Assembly: GCA_038745855.1 (NCBI GenBank)
Contig: JBCDLC010000002.1
Coordinates: 62,001 to 126,000, forward strand
Reading direction: 5' to 3'
DNA from: UBA5336 sp038745855
GTDB taxonomy: Bacteria > Pseudomonadota > Alphaproteobacteria > Caulobacterales > Hyphomonadaceae
DNA length: 64,000 nt
A program made the position numbers and the translations under genes. The notes under the pieces were generated by a model. That model searched no databases. It was not told where the DNA came from and saw nothing but the letters and a program-made list of their open reading frames with translations. Position 1 is the stretch's first letter; each line of letters begins with the position of its first letter. Of this stretch, positions 54,647 to 63,680 are shown piece by piece.

Positions 54647-54987
54647 GCTTTGCTGTTTCTTTCGGGCTCTTCGCGATTGCCTCTTTGCTCTGTCTCGTCG
54701 GCATGGCAGCGCTCGCCCTCAGCCAGGACAGGAACTGGCGTAGCATGGGCATCGGCGTAGCGCCCGCCGGTTGGGTGCGGCCCCTGGGGTGGGGCCTGAT
54801 CCTGTCTGCACTCATCCTCTGTATCCTCCGCGATGGTGCGAGTTTCGCGGCGCTGATCTGGCCGATGTTGCTGGCCGCTGCAGCATTTTTGATCGGAATG
54901 GCCCTCGCCTACAGGCCGACCTGGCTCCGTCCGCTGGCCCAAAGCTTTGTCAAAACTGGCTCTACACCTCGGAAAGAACCATCGTAA
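54643..54987 (+). CDS. DUF3325 small membrane protein
   Basis: 114 residues from MSFAVSFGLFAIASLLCLVG. Three membrane helices (about 3-22, 45-63, 68-88), with ALALSQDRNWRSMG between the first two, the usual DUF3325 pattern. Last gene of the iron-uptake cassette, translationally coupled to the PepSY gene. Function unknown beyond linkage to siderophore uptake. Confidence 0.85.
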   Translation: MSFAVSFGLFAIASLLCLVGMAALALSQDRNWRSMGIGVAPAGWVRPLGWGLILSALILCILRDGASFAALIWPMLLAAAAFLIGMALAYRPTWLRPLAQSFVKTGSTPRKEPS

Positions 54988-55154
54988 AACGAGCCAGCGT
55001 CAGATTGCGCCGGAGTATTCGTGGAAGACTGCGGATGCAGCATCGCGACGAGACTTTGATTTGCTAGACGGTTATGCCGCCATTTGCTTCCATCCACACT
55101 GGGCGGAACGCGGTGCGCGCGGGACATTGAGGGGGTTTTCTCTAAGGGAGCCCC

Positions 55155-57122
55155 GTGTCCATGTCGCCGTCCAGGATTCTCATCGGTCAGTTTCTCATTG
55201 TGCTGACCATCATCGTGGCGACGATGTGGGGCGCGACGCAGTGGGTGGCGCATGCATTTGGATATCAACCAGCGTTGGGGCGGCCATGGTTCGTTTTGGA
55301 CGGGTGGCCTGTCTATCGGCCCTGGCGGCTTTTCCAGTGGTGGTATGCCTATGAGGCCTATGCGCCGGATGTGTTTGCGCGCGGCGGGCTGATTGCTGCC
55401 AGTGGCGGTCTGCTCGGCATTCTGGCGGCGGTCATTGGATCTGTCTGGCGCTCGCGATGGGAAAAGCGCGTCACGACCTACGGCTCGGCGCGCTGGGCGG
55501 AAAAGCGTGATCTTATACGCGCAAAGCTGCTGGGCGGTGACGGCGTATTCCTCGGGCGCTGGAAGAGAGATTATCTGCGCCATGACGGGCCTGAACATGT
55601 GCTGGCCTTCGCGCCGACCCGCTCGGGCAAGGGCGTGGGGCTTGTAGTACCGACGCTGCTGTCCTGGACGGGCAGCGTCGTGGTGCATGACATCAAGGGC
55701 GAAAACTGGGAGCTGACATCGGGATGGAGATCGGGGTTCGGGAGTTGTCTGCGGTTCGATCCAACAGATGCCAACTCGCCGCGCTTCAATCCGCTGATGG
55801 AAGTGCGCAAGGGGCCGGGCGAGGTCCGCGATGTGCAGAACATTGCGGATATTCTGGTCGATCCGGAAGGCTCTCTGGAACGCCGCAACCACTGGGAAAA
55901 GACCGGCCATGCCCTGCTGGTCGGCGTGATCCTGCATGTCCTCTATGCCGAGCAGGACAAGACGCTTGCCGGTTGCGCGGCCTTCCTGTCAGACCCGTCG
56001 CGAACCTTCGAGACAACCCTCGCCCTGATGCTGAAGACGAAGCATGTGACCGGGATCGATGGAAGCGGTACGCCCCATCCCATTGTTGCGCAGGCGGCGC
56101 GCGAGCTTTTGAACAAGTCCGAGAATGAACGCTCTGGCGTGCTCTCAACGGCGCTCAGCTTCCTGTCGCTCTACCGCGACCCTGTGGTCGCGGCGGTGAC
56201 ATCCGCGAGCGACTAGCAGATCAGCGATCTCGTGGAGGATAATCGTCCGATCTCGCTCTATCTTGTCGTTCCGCCCTCGGACCTGTCGCGGACCAAGCCT
56301 TTGATTCGGCTGATCCTCAATCAGATCGCACGCCGGCTGACCGAATCCCTGCCGCAACCGGGACGGCGCAAACTGCTCCTGATGCTGGACGAGTTTCCCG
56401 CGCTGGGACGGCTCGACTTCTTCGAGAGCGCGCTGGCCTTCATGGCGGGCTATGGCGTGCGGGCCTATCTCATCGCCCAGTCGCTGAACCAGATTGAAAA
56501 GGCCTATGGGCCAAACAATGCGATCCTCGACAATTGCCATGTGCGGATCGCCTTTGCGACCAATGATGAGCGCACGGCGAAACGGATTTCCGAGGCGCTG
56601 GGGGCCAAGACCGAGCTGCGCTCTCAGAAGAACTATACCGGGCATCGCCTTGCGCCCTGGCTCTCGCACATGATGGTCTCCAGGCAGGAAACCCAGCGGG
56701 CGCTGATGACACCCGGAGAGGTCATGCAGATGGCGCCGACCGACGAAGTCGTGATGGTGTCAGGCACGCCGCCCATTCTGGCGAAGAAGCTGCGCTACTT
56801 CGAGGATCGCAATTTTACCGCGCGGGTTCTGCCTGCCGCCTCGGTCGAGAATATTACGTCTCCTGGCGCGACTGTTTGGACCGAAGTGGTTGAGGGCGGA
56901 CCAGCTACGGTCGTCCCCGTCCGGAATGCCGCTGATGAGGGCGGACGCGATATCGCCCCGGTGCTCGATCCGCCTGACCGGGCGGTGCCGCCCGAGCAGG
57001 ATCAGACGCCCGAACCGGAGATTGAAGATGCCGGTGACGCGCCCGGCGATCAGGCGCTGGAGACGATCCTGCGCGCGGCGGCGCTTGACCTTGCCGATGA
57101 CGATACCTTGCCGGAGTTCTGA
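55155..57122 (+). pseudogene. traG: TraG/VirD4 coupling protein with in-frame TAG
   Basis: Starts at GTG 55155 (or ATG 55161). Two membrane helices (about 8-30, 85-105) and Walker A (FAPTRSGKGVGLVVPTLLSW, near 155) precede a TAG at 56214-56216, which stands where relatives have Trp (SDWRI). The same frame resumes at once with QISDLVEDNRPISLYLVVPP and carries Walker B (LLMLDEFPALGRLD) to the true end. The stop divides the ATPase between its two nucleotide motifs, so neither part can work alone. TGG to TAG explains it. The gene is otherwise full length. Confidence 0.9.
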
Positions 57123-57123
57123 T

Positions 57124-57561
57124 ATGGCCAAACCACGCGTGAACCTGCGACTACCCCACAAGCTGCATGCCGAGCTCGAACGCCGCACTTCCATGCCGGG
57201 CGTGACCAAGGCCAAAGTCGTGGAAGACGCGCTTAGCCGCTATTTCGACCCGGAAGCCAACCTGGTGCTGGAGGAACGGCTTCTTCGCCGCATGGATGCC
57301 TTCGACCGGCGGCAGGGCGAGATTGAACGGGATACCGCCCTGTGCCTCGAAACGCTCGCCCATTTTGTCTTCTACTGGCTGACCCGGACCGAGCCGATCC
57401 CGGAAGGCGAGCGCGGCGCCGCCCACGCCCTTGGCCAGAGGCGCTTCGATCATTTCATCCAGCAGGTGGCGAACAAGCTCGGCAATGAGCGCGGTGTCGC
57501 AGCGCGGCTAAATGGGATGCCAGGTCAGGGTGCGGATCACGTGAACCCTGCATCAGATTAA
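57124..57561 (+). CDS. CopG-like ribbon-helix-helix protein
   Basis: 145 residues. N-terminal ribbon-helix-helix (MAKPRVNLRLPHKLHAELER, then TKAKVVEDALSRYF), followed by a helical tail with a hydrophobic segment (LETLAHFVFYWLTRTEPIPE). This gene regularly follows traG and precedes trbB in alphaproteobacterial ICEs; here trbB and the rest are absent and HipA lies next, convergent. It starts one base after the traG stop. Confidence 0.9.
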   Translation: MAKPRVNLRLPHKLHAELERRTSMPGVTKAKVVEDALSRYFDPEANLVLEERLLRRMDAFDRRQGEIERDTALCLETLAHFVFYWLTRTEPIPEGERGAAHALGQRRFDHFIQQVANKLGNERGVAARLNGMPGQGADHVNPASD

Positions 57562-57606
57562 ATCATGTTGGAAAGTCCGCTTCAGGCGCGGAGTTTTGAA
57601 CATCAA

Positions 57607-58839
57607 TCACGACGCGTTGAGGCTCAGGGCCTTGTCCGCTTCGGCGTGTTCGAACGCGTCAGCGTAGACGCCAATGTCACCCGGCGACGCGGCTTCATTG
57701 CGTAGCGCTTGTTTCCAGTTTTTCTGGAGCGTTTCAGCCATAGTCTTCGCGGTTCGTGCCGCCTCCTGCGGCGTCAGCTCGAAGAATACGCACGCCTCCA
57801 GAGCAATATCGAGCGAAGCGTCGAACGATCCGCCGCGCACGATCCCTGTTTCCAGAACACGGTGCCGGGCGGGAGCGGGATTGATGTCGAAGGCAGGGGA
57901 GAGACGCCAGCGATCGCTGCCTGCATAGATGAAGCCATGGTTCTTCAAATGGTCGTCGGTATTGGAGACAAAGATTGTGAAAATGATCCGTCGCCAGAGT
58001 TCGTGAAGGTCATCAACGGGGTTGCTGGAAATCTGTCGGATCATGTCGGCAATGTCGGTATAGAAGCCATTGTCCTCGCTCTGCCAGTCGAGCGCGGTAC
58101 GCGCGGAGATATACGGGATACGGGTCGCGCCCCTGCGGTCGAACCGCCGGATAAGTGCAACAGGATGATCGCTGGCGGCGAGTTCCAGCCTCGCTTCGGC
58201 TGCGCGTAGGCCGCACATCGCCGCAAGCTTCAGCGTTGCGACTTCCGCGCGTTCAATGGGTTTGGCGTCACGCTCAGAGGTAAACTTGGCGATCCAGAGG
58301 TGACCTTCGCCTTCGACATTGGCTTTCGGGCGGGCGCCGCCGAGCGACCCTGCAACGCCTGCAAGGTCGCGCGCTTCCTGCTCGGCGACGCTTGGGTCAC
58401 GCTCAAAGCGCTGCGCAAGCGCCCTCAGACGTTCGAGCTCCACGAGGCGCGGGATCGGCGGAGACAGATCGGAGAGCGGCTCCATTTCTGGCCCCAGGAA
58501 CCGCAATGCGCCTTGCCGGGTCCGGTCATCCGACAGAACCAGAAAATCGAACTCTGTCAGACCGTCCCCGAGGGCCTTGCGCATGAGGGCACGGCCCCAG
58601 GAATCCGGCGCGGCGTCGGCAAAGCATCCCGAGAGCGCCGAGCGCTTGTCATCCTTGCCAGTGCTGTAATGACCGCCTTGCCGCAGCGGCAGCGCAGGTG
58701 ACAGCGCGAAACGGTCAGGCGCCTTGAGCCACGCATCCGCATACTCAAACTGCGAGTGCTGGCGCCGGCCATCGCTCTCGAACCGCAGCGTGCCGACAAC
58801 TCGTTTGCTCTCTCCAATGGCGACAATCGCTTCAGGCAT
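57607..58839 (-). CDS. hipA: HipA-family serine/threonine kinase toxin
   Basis: 410 residues. N-terminal subdomain 1 (about 1-105), Gly-rich loop AGVAGSLGGARPKANV, the lysine strand HLWIAKFTS, catalytic Asp in VSNTDDHLKNHGFI and metal-binding Asp in PAFDINP. HipA kinases phosphorylate tRNA synthetases such as GltX and stop translation. The start lies directly after the hipB stop (no gap). A toxin pair near the right end would favour keeping the element. Confidence 0.92.
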   Translation of the reverse strand: MPEAIVAIGESKRVVGTLRFESDGRRQHSQFEYADAWLKAPDRFALSPALPLRQGGHYSTGKDDKRSALSGCFADAAPDSWGRALMRKALGDGLTEFDFLVLSDDRTRQGALRFLGPEMEPLSDLSPPIPRLVELERLRALAQRFERDPSVAEQEARDLAGVAGSLGGARPKANVEGEGHLWIAKFTSERDAKPIERAEVATLKLAAMCGLRAAEARLELAASDHPVALIRRFDRRGATRIPYISARTALDWQSEDNGFYTDIADMIRQISSNPVDDLHELWRRIIFTIFVSNTDDHLKNHGFIYAGSDRWRLSPAFDINPAPARHRVLETGIVRGGSFDASLDIALEACVFFELTPQEAARTAKTMAETLQKNWKQALRNEAASPGDIGVYADAFEHAEADKALSLNAS

Positions 58840-59232
58840 CTAGAAGCCCACGCCTTCGACGTCGTCATCGTCCGGTGTTTGTCGCTCGCTTTTTGGAAGA
58901 CTACCCGGTTTTGGTCCTCGCTTGCTGTCTATCCGCTTGGGAAGGGTCTGCTTGTCGAGCATCAGGCCGGTGTCATCGGAACCCGGATCGAGGAAGCCCG
59001 CGATACGGTCGATTTCTCCAAGAACAAGGCAGGCCATCGCCAGCGTACCAATGCTGACGCCGCCATCTCCCTTTTCCAGACGGATGATTGTGCTTGTCGA
59101 TACACCCGCGCGTTCGGCAAATCCCTTGATAGAGATGCGCCGTTTGATCCGCGCGGTCCTCAAATTGGCCCCGAGCGCTTCGAGGGCGCGCTTCGCACTG
59201 GGGGAGCTGATCTTAACCGTCATAAATGACAT
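58840..59232 (-). CDS. hipB: HipB-like antitoxin with HTH
   Basis: 130 residues; a start at MTVKISS three codons later is equally likely. HTH of the Xre type about 25-75 (RRISIKGFAERAGVSTSTII, RLEKGDGGVSIGTLAMA). The C-terminal tail is disordered and charged (KRGPKPGSLPKSERQTPDDD) and probably contacts HipA. It should repress its own operon; the AT-rich stretch 59233-59275 upstream holds the likely operator. Confidence 0.88.
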   Translation of the reverse strand: MSFMTVKISSPSAKRALEALGANLRTARIKRRISIKGFAERAGVSTSTIIRLEKGDGGVSIGTLAMACLVLGEIDRIAGFLDPGSDDTGLMLDKQTLPKRIDSKRGPKPGSLPKSERQTPDDDDVEGVGF

Positions 59233-59447
59233 CCAAAATTATTTTATCATTCGAATCTGACACTTAGTATCATGAGATCCGGAAATCAACCGTTAATCCG
59301 GGGCACCCAGGTACCGGCTCATGGGGTAGAATTACGCTGCGCCCTCACACGGAAGAAGCTGCTCCGAGTCTTGGTGATTTGAGAAAAAATGTTCCAACCA
59401 CAGGGTTCGACGCTATAGACAGGGCTCGAACTTGGAAAAACCAAAAC
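59233..59447. other. Right-end spacer of the element
   Basis: About 215 bp without a gene. The part next to hipB is AT-rich (AAAATTATTTTATCATTCG) and likely holds the hipBA promoter. Confidence 0.5.
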
Positions 59448-59481
59448 TGGGATACAGATTGGATACAAAGTGAGATACATT
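59448..59481 (+). repeat. Right triple repeat, likely recombinase or excisionase sites
   Basis: TGGGATACAGAT, TGGATACAAAG and TGAGATACATT, spaced 12 and 11 bp exactly as at the left end (21998-22031) and in the same orientation, 59 bp inside the right core. Confidence 0.75.
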
Positions 59482-59540
59482 TTCGGAAATAAATTCGCAT
59501 AAGTATCTGTTTTTGTTGTATATTATGACGAATTTCGACG

Positions 59541-59560
59541 CCCGTCACTCGCGCCATTTC
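59541..59560 (+). repeat. Right attachment core (attR)
   Basis: CCCGTCACTCGCGCCATTTC, identical to the end of tRNA-Asp at 21905-21924. There is no tRNA body upstream of it, so this is the duplicated fragment, not a second gene. 59561-59803 beyond it holds no gene I can recognise. Confidence 0.92.
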
Positions 59561-59803
59561 ACATAGTTCTTTCTATTGTCCGCCTAAGTGAAGCGGGTCG
59601 TGGGGTCTTTGGTAATTTGCTGCGCCAAAGTGAGCGAATCTGTCCCTGGACTATCCACGAGGTGTTCCAACAGACCTACAGTTAGGCCGACATCGATGCT
59701 CGAAACTCGCACGGCGCGAAAAGGTGGCACCTCATTGGCTTTTTCAGGTTAAGGACTGCCACGCTCAAGTGCGCATTTTTATTCACGTCCACGAGGTAGA
59801 CGG

Positions 59804-60985
59804 ATGATCGCCCCCCGCATTGCCATATCTGCGAACACAGCTTGGAATATCTCCAATTTTCGTGGTGGCCTGCTCCACTCGCTGCAGGATGAAGGCTACG
59901 AGGTGGTTGCAATAGCGCCACCGGACGAACACGTCTCGCGCTTGGAGCACCAGGGATATCGATTCTTGCCGCTCAAGATGGACAATAAAGGCACGGACCC
60001 CATAAAGGACGCGCGGCTTTTCAGGCGCTACCGCAACGTACTCCAAAGAGAAAAGCCAGCTGTATTTCTCGGATACACGATAAAACCAAATATCTATGGT
60101 TCCTTGGCTGCTCAAAACCTCCGGATTCCAGTGATCAACAATATTTCGGGACTAGGGACCGCGTTTATCCGCGATACGGTCATCACCAGCATCGTCAAGC
60201 GACTGTACAAAGCATCGCTTAAAGGATCGGATTGCATTTTCTTTCAGAACCAAGACGATCTGGATACTTTTGCAGAAAAAGATCTGGTACAAGTCGATCG
60301 TTGCCGGTTGCTGCCAGGTTCGGGGATTGATCTCACTCGATTTTCCCCACCTCCCCCACCGAAGGATCGCGACCAAAGCGCGATAAAATTTCTGCTGATC
60401 GGCCGCCTGGTCTACGACAAAGGTGTTGGGGAGTATGTCGAGGCTGCCCGAATACTTCGCAAAAGTCACCCGGATGTGGAATGCCAGATCCTAGGATTTT
60501 TGGATGTGGAAAATCGCACGGCGGTATCGCGCGAGGATGTGGACAACTGGGTTGGTGAAGGCCTCATTCGCTATCTTGGATCATCTAATGACGTGCGAAC
60601 GCACATCGCTCAAAGCGATTGCGTGGTCCTGCCGTCCTACCGCGAGGGAACGCCGCGCACCCTCCTTGAAGCTGCCGCCATGGGTAAGCCTATAATCACC
60701 ACCGATGTTCCTGGCTGTCGTGAGGTCGTAGAGGACGGCTTGAATGGCTATCTCTGTGAGGCGCGCAGCGCCCAAAGCCTTGCGGCAAAGATGCAAGAAT
60801 TCTGCGCGCTGTCGGATGCTGAACGCCGTCGCCTCGGAGAGGCCGGGCGGTCGAAGATGGAGCGTGAGTTTGACGAGCAGATCGTCATCGATCGCTATAA
60901 AGAGGCAATCACCGATGCTCTCACTTCGCGCGGGATCATGCCTCCAAAGCAGAGGGCCATCCGAAATAGCCGCGCCGCGCTATAG
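59804..60985 (+). CDS. Family 4 glycosyltransferase (surface polysaccharide)
   Basis: 393 residues, GT-B fold. The N-terminal acceptor half has GYTIKPNIYGSLAAQNLRIP and NNISGLGTAF, typical of transferases that add N-acetyl-sugars in O-antigen or capsule assembly (WbcM/PglA type). The C-terminal donor half has the LLIGRLVYDKGVGEYVEAA start and the catalytic E-x7-E motif in YREGTPRTLLEAAAMGKPII. First gene to the right of the element; a polysaccharide cluster continues to the window's end. Confidence 0.9.
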   Translation: MIAPRIAISANTAWNISNFRGGLLHSLQDEGYEVVAIAPPDEHVSRLEHQGYRFLPLKMDNKGTDPIKDARLFRRYRNVLQREKPAVFLGYTIKPNIYGSLAAQNLRIPVINNISGLGTAFIRDTVITSIVKRLYKASLKGSDCIFFQNQDDLDTFAEKDLVQVDRCRLLPGSGIDLTRFSPPPPPKDRDQSAIKFLLIGRLVYDKGVGEYVEAARILRKSHPDVECQILGFLDVENRTAVSREDVDNWVGEGLIRYLGSSNDVRTHIAQSDCVVLPSYREGTPRTLLEAAAMGKPIITTDVPGCREVVEDGLNGYLCEARSAQSLAAKMQEFCALSDAERRRLGEAGRSKMEREFDEQIVIDRYKEAITDALTSRGIMPPKQRAIRNSRAAL

Positions 60986-61148
60986 TGTGGAAGTTGCGTC
61001 AGTTCCCGTGCTTAGTACAGAGCAAGCCAACGTATGTCATTTGCGGCATGGCGGCTGATCTGCTGTTCGACGCCTGAACGGACTCGTTGGGCTTCAGACG
61101 ACCGTTGGCGGTTGAACTCGATGGATGGCGGCAATAGAGGGTAACGGC

Positions 61149-62195
61149 ATGAGACTGATCGTGACAGGCGGCGCTGGGTTCATTGGCTCGGCCGTTGTAC
61201 GGCAGGCCGTCGAGGCTGGGCATCAGGTGCTCAACGTCGACGCGTTAACCTATGCGGCCAATTTGAGCAGCTTGGACCCAATAGCCACGCGATCAAACTA
61301 CCGTTTTGAGTGCGCCAATATCTGTGATCGCGATCGAATAAGTTCGCTGATAAACGAATTCCGCCCAGATACGATCATGCACCTCGCCGCCGAAAGCCAC
61401 GTGGATCGCTCGATCGATGGGCCTGGCACCTTTATTCACACCAACATTGTCGGCACATTTAGCCTACTCGAAGCCGCGCGCGCGTATCAGTCTTCGGATG
61501 CCGCTCCAGATACCTTCCTGTTCCACCACGTCTCGACTGATGAGGTCTATGGCTCCCTCGGGCCTACGGGGGCCTTCAGTGAATCTTCGCCTTACCAGCC
61601 AAACTCGCCCTACTCGGCTTCCAAGGCTGCCTCCGACATGCTGGCGCGCGCCTGGTGCGAAACCTATGATTTCCCTGTCCTGGTCACCAACTGCTCCAAT
61701 AATTATGGGCCATATCAATTTCCGGAGAAGCTTCTACCTGTTGTAATCCTTGCCGCTGAGGGACGCCAGCCAATACCAGTTTACGGAGATGGGCAAAACG
61801 TGCGCGACTGGCTTTATGTGGAGGATCATGCCGACGCGCTGCTGAAGGTGGCCCAAGCTGGTCGGTCGGGCGAAACCTACTTGATCGGTGGCAATAGCGA
61901 GATGTCTAATATCGATCTGGTCCGCACCGTGTGTCGGCTGTTTGATGAACGCCGTCCAAATGGCGCGCCACACTCCGATCTCATCCGCTTTGTTGAGGAT
62001 CGACCGGGACATGACAGGCGGTATGCCGTAGACTGCGCGAAAATCGGCCGCGAACTGGAATGGCGCCCTTCAGTGCGGCTCGAAGAAGGCTTGGCCCGCA
62101 CCATTGACTGGTATCTTTCCAACGCCGATTGGATTGAGGGCATCCGCCAGCGCGGCTTCGACGGAGAACGTCTGGGACTGAACACGACCGATTGA
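61149..62195 (+). CDS. rfbB: dTDP-glucose 4,6-dehydratase
   Basis: 348 residues from MRLIVTGGAGFIGSAVVRQA. Short-chain dehydrogenase fold: NAD motif TGGAGFIG, active-site HVSTDEVYGSL (Thr-Asp-Glu) and the catalytic YxxxK as YSASKAASD; NYGPYQFPEKLLP is the RfbB signature. It makes dTDP-4-keto-6-deoxyglucose, the branch point to rhamnose and other deoxysugars. Works after RfbA, encoded next. Confidence 0.95.
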   Translation: MRLIVTGGAGFIGSAVVRQAVEAGHQVLNVDALTYAANLSSLDPIATRSNYRFECANICDRDRISSLINEFRPDTIMHLAAESHVDRSIDGPGTFIHTNIVGTFSLLEAARAYQSSDAAPDTFLFHHVSTDEVYGSLGPTGAFSESSPYQPNSPYSASKAASDMLARAWCETYDFPVLVTNCSNNYGPYQFPEKLLPVVILAAEGRQPIPVYGDGQNVRDWLYVEDHADALLKVAQAGRSGETYLIGGNSEMSNIDLVRTVCRLFDERRPNGAPHSDLIRFVEDRPGHDRRYAVDCAKIGRELEWRPSVRLEEGLARTIDWYLSNADWIEGIRQRGFDGERLGLNTTD

Positions 62196-62407
62196 GCGTT
62201 TTGGACGATCAATTGAGTCGCTCGACATCCGCCCCAGCGGCCGCTAGGGCAGCCTTGGACGCCCTGAAGGCGCTCTTTGTGGCGCCTATCCGCGAGGGGT
62301 AAATTCTATATGGCATCGTCTGAAGTTGATATCGCTCCGAGACGCTGGCGCGGCGACATGGTGGAAATAATGTGCAAGCGTAATTCGAACGGGGAAACCA
62401 TTTTCAC

Positions 62408-63277
62408 ATGAAAGGTATCGTTCTCGCCGGTGGCTCCGGTACGCGGCTTTTCCCGATCACGCGAGGCGTGTCGAAACAAATGCTGCCGGTTTATGACAAA
62501 CCGATGGTTTATTACCCGTTGAGCGTGCTGATGCTCGCCGGGATACGCGACATCCTCATGATTACGACACCTGACGATCAGGCGGCGTTTCAACGTCTGC
62601 TCGGCGATGGCCAGCAGTTCGGCATCCGCCTAACGTATGCTCTGCAGTCCCGTCCCGAGGGTCTGGCGCAGGCTTTTCACATTGGCGAGGATTTCATCGA
62701 CGGCGACAAGTGCGCACTCGTGCTTGGGGACAACATATTCTACGGTCAAGGCTTGCAGGAAATGCTCACAGGCGCAGCAAGTCTTGCAATCGGTGCGGAA
62801 ATCTTCGTGTACCATGTTGCTGATCCAGAACGCTACGGAGTGGCGGAACTTGACGCTCGAAACGGGGTGTTATCGATCGAGGAGAAACCCACAGAGCCTA
62901 AATCGAATTTCGCGGTGACTGGCCTGTATTTCTACGATGAAAAGGTTTGCGACCTCGCACGGCAGGTGAAGCCCTCCGCTCGGGGAGAGCTCGAGATCAC
63001 AAGCCTCAATCAGCTCTACCTGGAGGCAGGCGAACTTAAGGCCCACACCATGGGTCGAGGGTATGCTTGGCTCGATACCGGCACACACGCTTCGCTGCTG
63101 GAGGCCTCGCATTTTGTACAAACGATCGAAACTCGCCAGGGCCTCAAAGTCGCTTGTTTGGAAGAGATAGCCTGGCGGAAAGGGTACATAGACGACGCGC
63201 AGCTAGAAAGGTTGGGCTCCGCTCTAAAGAACACAGATTATGGGCGATATCTGCAGTCGCTGCCAACAAATCGATAA
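62408..63277 (+). CDS. rfbA: Glucose-1-phosphate thymidylyltransferase
   Basis: 289 residues, normal length. Joins dTTP and glucose-1-phosphate to dTDP-glucose. Nucleotide motif GIVLAGGSGTRLFPITRGVS at the N-terminus, metal-binding LVLGDNIFYGQG, and EEKPTEPKSNFAVTGLYFYD. rfbC and rfbD are not in the window. A 212-bp gap separates it from rfbB and may include its own promoter. Confidence 0.96.
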   Translation: MKGIVLAGGSGTRLFPITRGVSKQMLPVYDKPMVYYPLSVLMLAGIRDILMITTPDDQAAFQRLLGDGQQFGIRLTYALQSRPEGLAQAFHIGEDFIDGDKCALVLGDNIFYGQGLQEMLTGAASLAIGAEIFVYHVADPERYGVAELDARNGVLSIEEKPTEPKSNFAVTGLYFYDEKVCDLARQVKPSARGELEITSLNQLYLEAGELKAHTMGRGYAWLDTGTHASLLEASHFVQTIETRQGLKVACLEEIAWRKGYIDDAQLERLGSALKNTDYGRYLQSLPTNR

Positions 63278-63674
63278 GACATGCCCTCATTTGCGCTGCG
63301 ATCTTTCGACAGGTCTGCCCACTGGACGACGACCCAGTCTACTGATTTTGATCAGGATCGGCTCCAAGCTTTTTTGGACGAGTATTGGTACTTTTGGCTC
63401 GAAGTACCGTGCACCACGCCTGCACTTCATCCCCACAAACGCGCACAGAAATTGATCACGTTGCGCGATTAACACAGCAGCAGAATACAAGTCATATCGT
63501 CCTAATCTGGAGGTTACCTCGTCGATAACCCCTAACCAAATTGTCTCGGCGGCGCCGGGGACGAGCCACGAATGACTTTGACTACGGCGGCTGAGACGGT
63601 AACAGTCGTGGTGAATAGATCGCTACACTATAGCGTTGATATCCTGACGACTATTCCGACGTTTGAAAGGCACG
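63278..63674. other. Intergenic stretch, no convincing gene
   Basis: About 400 bp. A 63-codon frame from 63281 has no family resemblance. It likely holds a promoter for the epimerase gene. Confidence 0.5.
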
Positions 63675-63680
63675 ATGCCA

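Larger units (their letters stand above)
21905..59560 (+). mobile_element. Integrative element in tRNA-Asp (degenerate ICE/IME, about 37.7 kb)
   Basis: Bounded by a 20-bp direct repeat, one copy inside the 3' end of tRNA-Asp and the other at 59541. The integrase gene is next to the left end, and HipBA next to the right. Matching triple repeats sit just inside both core sites. The interior has a relaxase, TraF-like peptidase, TraG coupling protein and CopG, but no trb or virB mating-pair genes, and traG has an in-frame stop. Cargo: a dienelactone hydrolase, two TonB receptors, an IS, a type I restriction system with extra genes, ArdA, a Fur/FecIR iron cassette and HipBA. Self-transfer is unlikely in the present form; excision may still work. 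Confidence 0.88.

Noticed and set aside
50076..56216. Recoding or an alternative genetic code at the three in-frame stops
   Set aside because: All three stop codons end intact genes in the same window, and no recoding signal such as a selenocysteine hairpin is evident; point mutation is simpler, though readthrough at TAG-C was considered.
59521..59560. A second tRNA-Asp gene at the right end
   Set aside because: Only the last 16 nt of the tRNA plus 4 flanking bases are present; no D or anticodon arm lies upstream.
63281..63472. Possible rfbC fragment after rfbA
   Set aside because: The 63-codon frame has none of the RfbC motifs and no ribosome site.
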